From: Candidatus Raymondbacteria bacterium RIFOXYA2_FULL_49_16
Lineage (GTDB): Bacteria; Fibrobacterota; OXYB2-FULL-49-7; XYB2-FULL-49-35
Reading direction: 5' to 3'
NCBI GenBank assembly: GCA_001789205.1
Contig: MFYT01000058.1
Coordinates: 1-64,000 of the forward strand
DNA length: 64,000 nucleotides
Under the pieces are notes generated by a model, which had not been told where the DNA came from, ran no database searches, and worked only from the letters and a program-made list of their open reading frames with translations. This document shows positions 1 through 9,315 of the stretch, piece by piece; the stretch's first letter is position 1; every line of letters begins with the position of its first letter. Made by a program: the position numbers and the translations under genes.

Positions 1-89
1 AAGGAAAACAATACCCAAACGGTCTGTATGCTTATACACTTAAAACAAATGAATGGACTTATAGCCGCAAAATGCTGCTATTAAAATAG
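1..89 (+). CDS. 3' end of a secreted protein with a type IX-like C-terminal sorting signal (partial)
   Basis: An open frame enters from the left edge (first full codon at base 3) and stops at TAG 87-89, giving 28 visible residues. They read as the end of a Por/type IX secretion C-terminal domain: an NGLYAYTLKT strand, then YSRKMLLLK at the very end. This matches the usual 'sGvY.y.l......kkm.l.k' ending of type A sorting domains. The cargo domain lies outside the window. A PorV-like protein is encoded at 32711 and a FlgD-like Ig segment occurs in the 20028 protein, which is consistent with such a secretion route. The call rests on a short stretch only. Confidence 0.6.
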   Translation, partial: GKQYPNGLYAYTLKTNEWTYSRKMLLLK

Positions 90-149
90 TTTGAGTACTT
101 ATAAATAATTAAGGAGCGACCCTTCAAGGTCTGATCCCGCTGCATTTTA

Positions 150-179
150 TTGTTTCATAGAATTTCAAAAAAGTATATT
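150..179 (+). promoter_or_regulatory. candidate sigma70 promoter for the glycan genes
   Basis: TTGTTT (150-155), an 18-base spacer and TATATT (174-179), about 25 bases before the epimerase ATG. The surrounding 90-204 stretch is AT-rich and has no gene. Consensus match only. Confidence 0.4.
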
Positions 180-204
180 TTTCGCATATCAACCGGGAAA
201 GCAC

Positions 205-1257
205 ATGAATATCGTACTTGTTTCTGGTTCCGCTGGTCTTATCGGTTCCGAAACTGTCCGTTTTTTTTCAGAAAAAGGTTTTACCGTACTTGGAATTGAC
301 AACAACATGCGTCGTGACTTTTTCGGTGACGATGCCTCAACCTTGCCCATGCAGCGTAATCTTGAGGAAACGGTCAAAAACTACCGTCATGTCTCCGCTG
401 ACATTCGCGACCTTGTGTCTATCGACCGCGTCTTTGCCGAATACGGAACCGACATCCAGCTTGTGGTGCATACGGCGGCACAGCCTTCGCACGACTGGGC
501 AGCGCAGGCGCCCCAAATCGATTTTGGTGTCAATGCCAATGGTACTCTGAATATGCTCGAATCAACCCGGAAACACTGCCCAAAGGCGGTATTCATTTTT
601 ACGTCTACCAACAAAGTTTACGGCGACGCTCCCAATCGTCTGCCGCTGGTCGAATCAGATACCCGATGGGAAATTGAACGGTCGCATACATACTGGAATG
701 GCATCAATGAAAGCATGAGTATCGACCAGTGCCTGCACAGTCTCTTCGGTGTCTCAAAGGTCGCAGCCGATGTCCTGGTCCAGGAATACGGTAGATACTT
801 CGGCATGAGCACTGGTGTCTTCCGCGGTGGGTGCCTTACCGGGCCAGGCCATGCAGGCACTATGCTCCACGGCTTTCTGTCATACCTGGTAAAATGCGCT
901 ATATCGGGAGTACCCTATCGCATCCTGGGATACAAAGGCAAGCAGGTTCGCGACAATATCCACAGCTACGATCTTGTCAATGCCTTCTACCATTTCAGCC
1001 GCGCCCCCCGAGCAGGCGAAGTGTACAATATGGGTGGCAGCCGCCATAGCAACTGCTCGATACTCGAGGCCATCGCCCTGTGCGAAGAACTCACCGGAAA
1101 AAAAATCGCGTCCGCATATATGGATCAAAACCGGATTGGCGACCATATCTGGTACATCAGCGATGTGGGAAAATTCAAGCGTCACTATCCCGAATGGGCA
1201 TACAAATATTCCCTCCGCGATATTATGGTAGAAATCGTGAGGCACGCTACAACGTGA
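205..1257 (+). CDS. NAD-dependent sugar epimerase/dehydratase (extended SDR, CDP-paratose 2-epimerase-like)
   Basis: 350 residues, normal for an extended short-chain dehydrogenase acting on nucleotide sugars. The N-terminal dinucleotide fold has G8-x-x-G11-x-x-G14, followed by an acidic D32 after the second strand. The substrate-side S/T is in FTSTNKVYG (132-140). The catalytic YxxxK is F181-G-V-S-K185, so the Tyr is replaced by Phe while the Lys stays; from memory, a subgroup of CDP-tyvelose-epimerase-like proteins shares this. [13 protein letters not shown] is the usual C-terminal motif. The stop overlaps the GTG of the glycosyltransferase, and a FkbM methyltransferase follows, so the role is probably surface polysaccharide synthesis. 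The exact substrate cannot be read from sequence. Confidence 0.85.
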   Translation: MNIVLVSGSAGLIGSETVRFFSEKGFTVLGIDNNMRRDFFGDDASTLPMQRNLEETVKNYRHVSADIRDLVSIDRVFAEYGTDIQLVVHTAAQPSHDWAAQAPQIDFGVNANGTLNMLESTRKHCPKAVFIFTSTNKVYGDAPNRLPLVESDTRWEIERSHTYWNGINESMSIDQCLHSLFGVSKVAADVLVQEYGRYFGMSTGVFRGGCLTGPGHAGTMLHGFLSYLVKCAISGVPYRILGYKGKQVRDNIHSYDLVNAFYHFSRAPRAGEVYNMGGSRHSNCSILEAIALCEELTGKKIASAYMDQNRIGDHIWYISDVGKFKRHYPEWAYKYSLRDIMVEIVRHATT

Positions 1258-2516
1258 ACATCACGCAGACACCAAAAAAACGGACGCGTATACTCTTCAT
1301 CTCCCAGACGCCGCTCCACTCCTCCTCGACAAACCGCTATGTCGCTCTCTGTCGAACCCTTATCGCCGAAGGGTTCGCCGTCACTCTGTTTTTCATCGGA
1401 AAAGGTAAGTCACCCGAAGACAGCGCCATAGTCTATCCCCGTGAAATTGATGGTATCGATATTCGTACAACAATGCCCATTCCCCCTTTCCTCTTAGGAA
1501 ATCAGGGTATTTTTTCAGCGCTAGCGGCCAGTATATACCTTCTAGCAACGTGCTTTCCCCTGCTTGCCGTTCATTGCCTGCGAACCGATATTGTTACTCT
1601 TGCGAAACCCTTGCCGTTTGGGGGTTTTCTTGCATTGCTTTGTACGGCTATCACACGAAAGCCGCTCGTTCTCGATTGTGATGACTGGGAGGGTGTAGGC
1701 GGGTTTGCAACCATCAAACAGGGCGGCAACGCCTTTGCAAAAGCGGTTATTACCTATTTTGAGGAACGCATCCCTGTCGCGTCACGTGCTGTTGTCGTGG
1801 TGAGCGCCATTCTGAAAAAACGGATGGAACTCTGCGGTATCCCTGATGACCGGATTCTCTATCTGCCACCCGGAGCCGACATCAGCCGTTTCTCACCTGC
1901 TGTTTCCGGTGATGTGGTCAGGTCCCGCTTTGGCCTGAATGACGCCTTGGTCATCTGTTACCTGGGCCTTTTCAAACCCGGCGGTGCCAATTGGCAGTTT
2001 ATCATAGATATATTCGCTGGTATTACCTGTAAAGAGGCTCGCGCACGGTTGTTCGTTATTGGACATGGCGTAGAACTGGAAACAGCCCGAGCCTATGCCG
2101 AACGCCTGGGGTGTGCGGATAAAATCGTCTTTGCCGGAAAGGTAGAGCATGCTGATGTTCCCTCATATCTCGCCGCTGCGGATATATTTATTCTTCCCTA
2201 CTCCGACGAATTTCCGCATACGCTCCTAAATATCGGTCGCGCATCGCAAAAACTCTACGAATACATGGCCATGGGAAAACCGGTCGTTGCCTCTGACATC
2301 GGGGAGGTCCGCGAATCGCTCAAAGACGGCGGTGGGGTCCTTGTTCCAGGGAACACAGCCGACCCTTTTAGTGACCACATCATAGCTCTGCTTGCATCAC
2401 CCAATACCATGACAGCGCTTGGCAGTGAAGCGCGGCGCAGAACAGAGAACACCTATAACTACGGATCTTTGGGCAGAAAGCTTGCAGCCCTGTACCGTAA
2501 GATTCTGGAGACCTGA
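1254..2516 (+). CDS. GT4-family glycosyltransferase
   Basis: 420 residues from the GTG at 1254, which overlaps the stop of the epimerase; the open frame extends further left but that part is antisense-like filler inside the epimerase. It has the two-domain GT-B layout: an N-terminal acceptor domain starting [18 protein letters not shown] and a C-terminal donor domain with the GT4 signature [20 protein letters not shown] and a GGVLVP loop. [11 protein letters not shown] precedes the donor site. A hydrophobic stretch around the [16 protein letters not shown] segment suggests membrane association. It transfers a sugar from an activated donor to a growing glycan or lipid; donor and acceptor are unknown. 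Translationally coupled to both neighbours. Confidence 0.88.
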   Translation: MNITQTPKKRTRILFISQTPLHSSSTNRYVALCRTLIAEGFAVTLFFIGKGKSPEDSAIVYPREIDGIDIRTTMPIPPFLLGNQGIFSALAASIYLLATCFPLLAVHCLRTDIVTLAKPLPFGGFLALLCTAITRKPLVLDCDDWEGVGGFATIKQGGNAFAKAVITYFEERIPVASRAVVVVSAILKKRMELCGIPDDRILYLPPGADISRFSPAVSGDVVRSRFGLNDALVICYLGLFKPGGANWQFIIDIFAGITCKEARARLFVIGHGVELETARAYAERLGCADKIVFAGKVEHADVPSYLAAADIFILPYSDEFPHTLLNIGRASQKLYEYMAMGKPVVASDIGEVRESLKDGGGVLVPGNTADPFSDHIIALLASPNTMTALGSEARRRTENTYNYGSLGRKLAALYRKILET

Positions 2517-2517
2517 C

Positions 2518-3300
2518 ATGAACCCAGTTGTACGCTTTATCAGACGCTATACGGAAAATTTCTCTTACACCGTACGGTGGGGTATTGCGCGGGGCATGAA
2601 GCGCAAAGGCGGGCTCCAGTTCATCCCGCAAATCACCCGGTTGCGAGCCGAAGAAAAACTCCTCATGGGACTCAATCTCACAGGAAAGACAATCTATGAT
2701 ATTGGAGGATTTGAAGGCATCTTCACGCTTTATTTCTCCCGTGCCGCCGGACCGGGCGGAAATGTCGTCACATTCGAACCAAATCCGGTCAATCAGAATA
2801 AAATCAATGCGAACCTCTCCCTCAATGGCATAACCAACGTGCGTTTGCTGCGGAAAGGCGTCGGATCCGGACCAGGTACCTTTACGCTGGTTGTTCCTTC
2901 AGGAGAACGCGAATCCGGCACCGTGCATGCAAAAGCGCAAGAGCGATACGCTTTTCCCGGAAAAAAAGACACCGAATATACAATCAGCGTAGATTCACTC
3001 GACAATATGTTGGCTCAGGAAAACCTTCGGCCTCCCCACCTGATGAAAATCGATATTGAGGGCTTCGAGAATGAGGCGCTCAGAGGGGCCCGGAACCTCA
3101 TTTCATCGCACAAACCGCAGCTCCACATTGAGGTTCATACGCATGTATTCGACGATGAAGAACAGAAGCGTTCGTATCTGACCGAACTTATCGGAATTCT
3201 ACACGGATATAATTACCGGATCACGTGCGTTGAAACAGGGGTGGAGGTGCGCGGAATCAATAACGGTCTTTTCGAGGAATCCCACTTCTACTGCGTTTGA
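2518..3300 (+). CDS. FkbM-family SAM-dependent methyltransferase
   Basis: 260 residues from ATG 2518, one base after the glycosyltransferase stop; an upstream in-frame ATG at 2419 lies inside the previous gene and is not chosen. The SAM-binding region reads IYDIGGFEGIFTLYFSR, then VVTFEPNPVNQNKI with the acidic residue that binds the ribose. The FkbM family signature appears as MKIDIEGFENEALRGA, followed by LHIEVH. FkbM proteins O-methylate sugars or polyketides; beside an epimerase and a GT4 enzyme, glycan methylation is the natural reading. The operon appears to end here, since queD converges two bases later. Confidence 0.88.
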   Translation: MNPVVRFIRRYTENFSYTVRWGIARGMKRKGGLQFIPQITRLRAEEKLLMGLNLTGKTIYDIGGFEGIFTLYFSRAAGPGGNVVTFEPNPVNQNKINANLSLNGITNVRLLRKGVGSGPGTFTLVVPSGERESGTVHAKAQERYAFPGKKDTEYTISVDSLDNMLAQENLRPPHLMKIDIEGFENEALRGARNLISSHKPQLHIEVHTHVFDDEEQKRSYLTELIGILHGYNYRITCVETGVEVRGINNGLFEESHFYCV

Positions 3301-3302
3301 CC

Positions 3303-3701
3303 TTATCCCTCGTACTCGGCCCAGTTCTGGTCCGACTCCGATATACGGATACGTGCAAGCTTGACCCGCGCGGGCATCTTTTGCTTCAACCGCTGCCAGA
3401 CCACCACAGCCAGATTCTCGACTGTCTGCGGCATGGTCCTGAACTCGGGAATATCGTGTTCAAAATCAGTGTGGTCGAAATAATCGACTACCTGCTCTTT
3501 TACAATGGCGGAGAGCTGCCGGAAGTCGATGACCATGCCCGAAGTCCGCTGCACCCTGCCCTCTACGGTCACATCAAGGATAAAGTTATGGCCGTGCTGC
3601 CGGTTGCATTTTCCAAACAGTCGGCTGTTACCCGCCGATGAAAGGCGCGGGTTGTACAGCCGGTGCGACGCGCAGAACTGAAAGCGTTTGGTTATCTTCA
3701 T
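3303..3701 (-). CDS. queD: 6-carboxy-5,6,7,8-tetrahydropterin synthase / 6-pyruvoyl-tetrahydropterin synthase family
   Basis: 132 residues. Zinc ligands H13 (ASHRL) and H36/H38 of the C32-N-R-Q-H-G-H motif are all present, with C32 as the catalytic Cys of the QueD-type CxxxHGH. GMVIDF, DHTDF and the TVEN motif also match. It converts dihydroneopterin triphosphate to carboxytetrahydropterin in the queuosine/preQ0 pathway. No other queuosine gene is in the window. ATG 3701 overlaps the stop of the small lipoprotein, so the two are probably translated together. A PTPS-type side activity cannot be ruled out. Confidence 0.87.
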   Translation of the reverse strand: MKITKRFQFCASHRLYNPRLSSAGNSRLFGKCNRQHGHNFILDVTVEGRVQRTSGMVIDFRQLSAIVKEQVVDYFDHTDFEHDIPEFRTMPQTVENLAVVVWQRLKQKMPARVKLARIRISESDQNWAEYEG

Positions 3702-4180
3702 GGTATGGCCCGCCCGGCAACAAATTCAGCGAGATACTTCTCATATTCGCCCGATGAAATACAATCGAGATTCCGGTCAACCTTGCCAAAAGAGTTCTTG
3801 TGCGCACCGGACATGCGGGTGGCAAACTTGAGCATGCCATCCTGGATGTCAATAACCACCTCTACGGACACTGTGGTAAGCGGGTCCTTGATGAATTCCT
3901 TGGTGTAATAGGCACCGCAATCGCACTCAGAAGGCTGCAGGTTCATCTGCTTGGGCATGGTCCGGATTTGTCCGCCCACCCTGTCCTGAATTACCACCTC
4001 AAAATCGAGCTGTGAAAGCGCATTGATGGCCTTGTCGAACAACCGGTCCTTGGTCCCGGCGATCTGATAGGAGAACGTGGCGGGCGCAAGCAGGGGCGGC
4101 CTATATCCCGACCCGCACGAGACCGTGAGAAACGCCAGTAAGGTCACGGCTGTCATTAGGCTGTTCATGGTCTTTCTCAT
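3698..4180 (-). CDS. small lipoprotein of unknown function
   Basis: 160 residues from ATG 4180 (an alternative ATG at 4168 would give 156); the longer frame upstream has no signal sequence at its start. A hydrophobic leader ends in the lipobox LTVSC with Cys22, so it is predicted to be lipidated and exported. The mature part reads ATFSYQIAGTKDRLFDKAINAL, a layout like periplasmic proteins that handle 'low-complexity input then a two-layer alpha-beta domain'; it contains four further Cys, including a C-D-C. I do not recognise the family. It sits between a PLD-like gene and queD with overlap to queD. Confidence 0.7.
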   Translation of the reverse strand: MRKTMNSLMTAVTLLAFLTVSCGSGYRPPLLAPATFSYQIAGTKDRLFDKAINALSQLDFEVVIQDRVGGQIRTMPKQMNLQPSECDCGAYYTKEFIKDPLTTVSVEVVIDIQDGMLKFATRMSGAHKNSFGKVDRNLDCISSGEYEKYLAEFVAGRAIP

Positions 4181-4211
4181 CCTTGCGTAAAAATAACAAA
4201 TCCCAGGCATC

Positions 4212-4727
4212 TCAGACAATCGGATCAACACATTCGTCCCTGCGCTTGCACTGGGGACAATGGTCGCCCCGCCAGATGCGGTCAAAATATTCCATGAGAT
4301 CATTGATGCGTGATGTATCATTGGTCAGGACGCCCGCTTCAAAGTTTCGGGTATGCGCTGATTTGGCCCCCAGTCCCGCGCCAGTGAGATTTGCGCTGCC
4401 CAGATAGGCCAGGACATTGTCGACAAGGACCAGCTTGGCATGGAGACGCGCGCACGGTTGCAGCTCAATGCCGCCGGAAATCAGGTTTTCATGTTCATCA
4501 AATGAATGCTTGAACCGGGACGATGGTTCGGCCCCATACAGGATCCTGATACACACCCCGCCTCCCGCCTTGCGCGCCAAATCATCGAGAAGAGGGTGCG
4601 AGCGGCCGCCGGACACAATGTGCAGGTCCTTCAGGTTTGCCGTGGCTATCCATATAAATGACCTCGCGCATAGTATACCCTGCTCAATCACCAGCGGGTA
4701 ATGATCGTCATCGAACAGGAATTTCAT
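4212..4727 (-). CDS. single-motif phospholipase D-like protein
   Basis: 171 residues with one HKD motif, H96-x-K98-x4-D103 (RLHAKLVLVD), followed by LGSANLTGAGLG, typical of PLD-superfamily nucleases and phosphotransferases. One-motif members such as Nuc act as dimers, so a single motif is not evidence of breakage. No signal peptide is seen. The C-terminus carries H156, C157, C160 and C166 (GDHCPQCKRRDEC), a possible metal-binding knuckle. First gene of a minus-strand trio. Nuclease and lipid-acting functions are both possible. Confidence 0.75.
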   Translation of the reverse strand: MKFLFDDDHYPLVIEQGILCARSFIWIATANLKDLHIVSGGRSHPLLDDLARKAGGGVCIRILYGAEPSSRFKHSFDEHENLISGGIELQPCARLHAKLVLVDNVLAYLGSANLTGAGLGAKSAHTRNFEAGVLTNDTSRINDLMEYFDRIWRGDHCPQCKRRDECVDPIV

Positions 4728-4741
4728 ACAGCCGTCCAGGG

Positions 4742-4770
4742 TTGCGTTTGCTCAATAAAATAGTTATCTT
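4742..4770 (+). promoter_or_regulatory. candidate sigma70 promoter for the TPR/propeller run
   Basis: TTGCGT (4742-4747), 17 bases, TATCTT (4765-4770). It lies in the 61-base gap between divergent genes and 18 bases before the ATG at 4789, so the leader would be very short. Consensus match only. Confidence 0.4.
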
Positions 4771-4788
4771 ACAATTTCCATAATATAT

Positions 4789-6546
4789 ATGCTTGTTATA
4801 CGCCTCTTCACCTATTTCTGTCTGCTGGCCGTTTGCGCTGCGTGCGCGGCCGACACTCTGAGCGTCGAGGACCGCAACAAGGCAAGACGTGACCTCAATA
4901 TACTTCTGGGCCTGGACGAGAACAAGGGTATCATCAAACCGGGCAACGGACCTGATTCAAACAAGGCCGCGTCGCTCAATCTCGCTTCTCCTTTATATCA
5001 AAAAGGCCTGCAGATCTACGAAGCCGCGCTTACCGCGTATATGCAAGGAGACTACGCAAGGGCCGTATATCTTCTCAAACAGGTCATAGAACTCGATCCG
5101 CTTCACAAAGACGCCTTCACCTATATGTTGAAGGCCCAGGACCTAATCAGAAAAGCGGAAGACCCCGAAGGCAAATTGCAGGCCGCTGAAACAATTCAGG
5201 GAGAGAGAAACGAACTGCTCTTTCAGCAGGGTCTTCACAAATATGTCAACAATGATTTCTCCGGTGCGCTTGAGTTCTGGCAAAAACTCATCCAACAGGC
5301 CCCCTATTTCACCAAGGCCTTCAAATTCATCAAAATGGCCGAGATAAAGCAAAACGAGATAGTAGACAATTTCCTGAACCAGGGCCTCTTTTATTACCAG
5401 CAGGGTGATGTATCCAAAGCCATGGCCGAATGGAAAAAGGGACTGCGGTACGCGCCTGACGATGAGCGGCTGAAGTCACAGTTTTCGCTGGCCGAGCAAC
5501 AATCAACGCTGGCAGTGGCTGAAATTACCCGCCAGGCCGATGAAAGCATGCGGACCGGCAAATTGGCTGACGCGGTGCGCATATTCAGCGAAGCGCTCGA
5601 AAAATTTCCCGACAACGTCTCGGTAAGGGAAAAGCTCCAGAAGACACGCGCAGCATCCCAGGAAACCGTGGAGAAAAAATTCAAGGAAGCCCAGGCGCTC
5701 CACGACTCGCACAAATATGGCCAGGCAGTTGCTGTGCTCAAAGAAGCGCTGGCGCTCAACCCTGACTACCTCCCCGGCTCGCAGTTGCTGGAGCTCTGCG
5801 AGAAAAAAGCAGATCAGGAACGCCAGCGCGCCACGCTCAAGGAATTTTTCGACGCTGGCATGGAGGCTCTTGCCCATGGCCGGTTCTATGAAGCACTGGA
5901 CAACTTCACCATGGTCAGGGAAAAGGATCCCGCATACCCCAACCTCTCCGAACAGATGAAAAAGGCCCAAGAGGCCATGAAGGGAGTTGAGGAGCGCAAG
6001 GACCTCACCATCACCTTTAACAAAGGGCTCGATTACTACAGCAAAGGGTATTACGAATCCGCGCTCAGGGAATGGGAGCAGATATCCGCAAAAGACCCTG
6101 ATAACGAAATCGTGAAACAATACATCCAAACCCTCAAGGGACGCATGCAGGAGGCCAAGGAACTCCAGAAGAAGAAGACCCTCGACGAGAAAAAGGCCTT
6201 TGACTTAAACAATCGGGCCATTGAATTCTACCGGAAAAAGAACTTCCGCGAATCATACAAGGTAATACAGGAGGCCACGGAACTCGATCCTGAAAACACC
6301 TCCATCAGAAAAGGACTGGTCGCGGCCCGCAAAGAAGTCCTGAAAGCCGACGAAGCGAACCAACCCGCGACTGAACGAAAAGCGAATGAACTGTTCCATA
6401 AGGGAATAACCTTCTACCGCAACGGGGAATACGCAAAGGCCATTGAATGCTGGAAAAAGGTCGTTGAATGCAAGCCTGACCATCAGAAGGCGCAGAAATA
6501 CATTGAATCAGTCAGCCAGAAACTGGCCAAAATAGAGAAGATTTAA
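4789..6546 (+). CDS. exported TPR-repeat protein
   Basis: 585 residues beginning with a signal sequence (FCLLAVCAACAAD; the Cys could also be lipidated). The mature chain is almost all tetratricopeptide repeats: blocks such as AYMQGDYARAVYLLKQVIEL and YRNGEYAKAIECWKKVVEC, about ten in all, with Lys/Glu-rich linkers. TPR arrays are protein-protein scaffolds, here most likely periplasmic. It is the first gene of a tight run, 6 bases from the propeller-LysM gene, so it probably organises that envelope assembly. A similar TPR-plus-propeller pairing recurs at 40360-43941. Confidence 0.85.
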   Translation: MLVIRLFTYFCLLAVCAACAADTLSVEDRNKARRDLNILLGLDENKGIIKPGNGPDSNKAASLNLASPLYQKGLQIYEAALTAYMQGDYARAVYLLKQVIELDPLHKDAFTYMLKAQDLIRKAEDPEGKLQAAETIQGERNELLFQQGLHKYVNNDFSGALEFWQKLIQQAPYFTKAFKFIKMAEIKQNEIVDNFLNQGLFYYQQGDVSKAMAEWKKGLRYAPDDERLKSQFSLAEQQSTLAVAEITRQADESMRTGKLADAVRIFSEALEKFPDNVSVREKLQKTRAASQETVEKKFKEAQALHDSHKYGQAVAVLKEALALNPDYLPGSQLLELCEKKADQERQRATLKEFFDAGMEALAHGRFYEALDNFTMVREKDPAYPNLSEQMKKAQEAMKGVEERKDLTITFNKGLDYYSKGYYESALREWEQISAKDPDNEIVKQYIQTLKGRMQEAKELQKKKTLDEKKAFDLNNRAIEFYRKKNFRESYKVIQEATELDPENTSIRKGLVAARKEVLKADEANQPATERKANELFHKGITFYRNGEYAKAIECWKKVVECKPDHQKAQKYIESVSQKLAKIEKI

Positions 6547-6552
6547 AAACCC

Positions 6553-9315
6553 ATGAAGGCACAAACAAAATATATCATCGCCCTTTGCACAATCCTTGTG
6601 TGCGCGTTGTGCGTGCGCGCCCAGGAAAAGTGGGCCTGTTACCGGGCGCCCGACATGGGGCTCCCCTCAAACTTCGTCAAATCCCTCGAACGCGTGGGGG
6701 ATGTTCTCTACGCGGTAACGGACCAGGGAATCTGCTACATGTCGCTGACAAAAGACTCGAGCGGCATACTCGACACCAACGCGGTGCCACCGCGGTTTGC
6801 ACGCGAAATACGGCGCATCGGCGACTCCCTCTGGATCGCAGGAGCGGGCATCTGCGTCATGGACCTAAAAAATGGGACCATCAGCCGCTTGTCAGAACGA
6901 ACAACCGGCATCAACAGCCCGGTCCAGAGCATAACAGCGACAGGCAGTGAAATCTGGTTTGGCACGCTGGACGCGGGCGCCTTCCTCTTCCACCGCGGCA
7001 CGGGAAAATGGCAGCGCATCAGTACCAACAGCGGCCTGGTGAGCAACCGGATCAACGATATCCTCGCGGAGGGCGATTCCATCTGGTTCGCCACCGCGGA
7101 CAAAGGCCTGGCCCTCTATGTCCGCGACCAGGACAAATGGGTCTCCTTCAATTACTACGATGGCCTGAGCAACAACGCGGTCAACCGCATGATGAAGGCC
7201 GAGGACCGCATCTATCTCTGCACCAACTACGGCATCTCGATATACGACAAGAAAATTGAGGATTTCCTCAATAAATACGAGACCAACGGTATTGCCGACA
7301 ATACAGTCATCAGCTGCGCGCAGGACGGCCAATACATGTGGTTCGGCGGCATGGGCGGCATCACCCGGTACGATTGCCGCACCGGGGCCATTGAGAAAAT
7401 GACCGAAAGCGACAACGTGCCCCTTGAATTCATCAGCTCACTCGCTGTCTACGGCAACTACCTCTACGTAGGAACAGACGGCAGGGGGCTCGCACGCCTC
7501 GACAAGGGCGCCCCCTCGGCCTGTATCGATCAGGTCGAACTCACCGGGAAAGAGGTCAAAATATTCGGAAACGCCTTTACTGTCCGGGGCGAATCGAGCT
7601 ACAAGATCATGTACGCCGCCGCCGCGTTCCCCGATATGCAGTTCGGCAAGGGCGTCCAGCTTCTTGGCTCTAACATCAAAGATGGGCTGCTGGCGATATG
7701 GAACCTCGACAAGGTGCTCGACGGCCGGTATGTCATCGAACTCTCTGTCAAGAGTGACCGCACCAGCGTCAATTCCTTCACCTATCTTCTTGACACCGAT
7801 ACCTTTGACCCCGAATTGGCGCTCGATTCCATTCCCGCCTGCACCAACAAAAAAACGCTCCCCATTTCAGGGACTTTCAGGGAGAAAAACCTGGCAAAGA
7901 TAATCCTGACGCCGGGCAATGTGATGGCGAACAGCGATCTAATGAAAAAACAGTTTGCCGGCACTGTTTCCCTTGCCGAAGGGAAAAACATCGTCCGGGT
8001 AATCATTTACGACATGGCCGGCCGTTCCACCGAACTGCGGCGCACGGTCGTCTATTCGGAAAAACTGCTCGACTTCGACATTCCCGCGCTTCCCGCAAGC
8101 ACCAACAAACGGACCATTTCCATTACCGGCATGGTGACCTCTGTGTCGCCGGTCAAGGAATTCCGCATCATGCCCAATGCCGGTAATGTGACCTTCAACA
8201 ACACAACCGGCGCCTTTTCAGCGCAGCTTTCCCTCCTGGCCGATGGCGAAAACATGTTTGTCGCCTCAGTGCGCGATTCAGCGGGCAATACAGCCACCAG
8301 GAAGCTGACCATTGTATTTGACAACCAGGGTCCGGACTTGCAGCTCACCCGCGTTCCCTTGTATACAACAGATTCGGCCATCACCATCAGCGGCACAATG
8401 AATGACGGTTCCGTGAAAAAGATAACCTTAACACCGGGAAACATTGCCGTAGCGGTTGATCCTGCCACTGGCGCGTTTGTCCATTTCCAGAAACTCAGAA
8501 ATGGAAAAAACAATTTCACGATAGCCGCGGCCGACAGCGTGGGCAACCAGAGCCAGGTCGCCTTCTGCGTCACTCGTGATGTTATCCCACCGCAGCTCGC
8601 CTCGCTCATCCTTCCCCAGACCGTGAATACCCCGCTCTACACGCTTGCCGGACGGGTCGACGAACAAAACATCGAGAGCATTATTGTTGAACCAGGCGGG
8701 TTCTTGGCCGCACTGTCGCCCGACAGTTTATCATATACCGTGCAGCTTCCCTTGAAAAATGGGACAAACCGTTTTACTGTTACGGCAAAAGATCGCGCTG
8801 GCAATACCGCGGTGCTCCGAACCGCCATTAACGCCAACCTTGGCGAAGGGGACAAGATCATCCTGCTCCTGCGCAATGAAATCGCCTCTATGCAAAAGAC
8901 CGTGGACAGCCTGCAGCGCCTGTCGGGCAACGGACCAGCCATCTCATTCGACGAAATGCTCTCGATCAAAGATGACCTTTCCCGGCTTGCGTCTGAGAAA
9001 GCGGACCTTCTCTCCCGCCTCGAATACCTGAAAAAAGAGCTGGGGTCAGGAAAGACGCCCGATACCCGGGGCCTCATTTCGACCATAGAACAGGGATCGT
9101 ACACCCAGATCTCAAAGGGAAAGATCATCTACACCGCCCGTAAAGGAGACACGCTGAAAAAGATAGCCGTGCGCTTCTATGGTAATGCTGAGAAATACCT
9201 CTTCCTGGCACAGCACAACAATCTCGCCGATGCGGACACGCTCGCTCCAGGCACGCGCATCGAAATCCCGGTGACGGGTGATATTTATATTGAGGGAACA
9301 GGAGCTGGCCAATGA
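6553..9315 (+). CDS. exported beta-propeller / Ig-like repeat / LysM protein
   Basis: 920 residues with a signal peptide (about 1-23). Residues 25-325 hold repeats of the two-component-regulator propeller kind, each with a core like DSIWFATADKGLALY or YMWFGGMGGITRYD. Residues 425-765 are four Ig-like repeats, each ending in a 'D.aGN.t' turn. A coiled stretch (770-830) leads to a C-terminal LysM motif, TARKGDTLKKIAVRFYGN with the N-LADADTLAPGTRIEIP half. LysM binds peptidoglycan, so the protein likely tethers a propeller to the cell wall. No kinase or transmembrane module follows the propeller. The stop overlaps the next start (ATGA). Confidence 0.85.
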   Translation: MKAQTKYIIALCTILVCALCVRAQEKWACYRAPDMGLPSNFVKSLERVGDVLYAVTDQGICYMSLTKDSSGILDTNAVPPRFAREIRRIGDSLWIAGAGICVMDLKNGTISRLSERTTGINSPVQSITATGSEIWFGTLDAGAFLFHRGTGKWQRISTNSGLVSNRINDILAEGDSIWFATADKGLALYVRDQDKWVSFNYYDGLSNNAVNRMMKAEDRIYLCTNYGISIYDKKIEDFLNKYETNGIADNTVISCAQDGQYMWFGGMGGITRYDCRTGAIEKMTESDNVPLEFISSLAVYGNYLYVGTDGRGLARLDKGAPSACIDQVELTGKEVKIFGNAFTVRGESSYKIMYAAAAFPDMQFGKGVQLLGSNIKDGLLAIWNLDKVLDGRYVIELSVKSDRTSVNSFTYLLDTDTFDPELALDSIPACTNKKTLPISGTFREKNLAKIILTPGNVMANSDLMKKQFAGTVSLAEGKNIVRVIIYDMAGRSTELRRTVVYSEKLLDFDIPALPASTNKRTISITGMVTSVSPVKEFRIMPNAGNVTFNNTTGAFSAQLSLLADGENMFVASVRDSAGNTATRKLTIVFDNQGPDLQLTRVPLYTTDSAITISGTMNDGSVKKITLTPGNIAVAVDPATGAFVHFQKLRNGKNNFTIAAADSVGNQSQVAFCVTRDVIPPQLASLILPQTVNTPLYTLAGRVDEQNIESIIVEPGGFLAALSPDSLSYTVQLPLKNGTNRFTVTAKDRAGNTAVLRTAINANLGEGDKIILLLRNEIASMQKTVDSLQRLSGNGPAISFDEMLSIKDDLSRLASEKADLLSRLEYLKKELGSGKTPDTRGLISTIEQGSYTQISKGKIIYTARKGDTLKKIAVRFYGNAEKYLFLAQHNNLADADTLAPGTRIEIPVTGDIYIEGTGAGQ

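Noticed and set aside
4789-6546. TPR protein as a Tol-Pal coordinator
   Set aside because: No tolB, pal or ybgF-type coiled start is found nearby; a general scaffold is safer.
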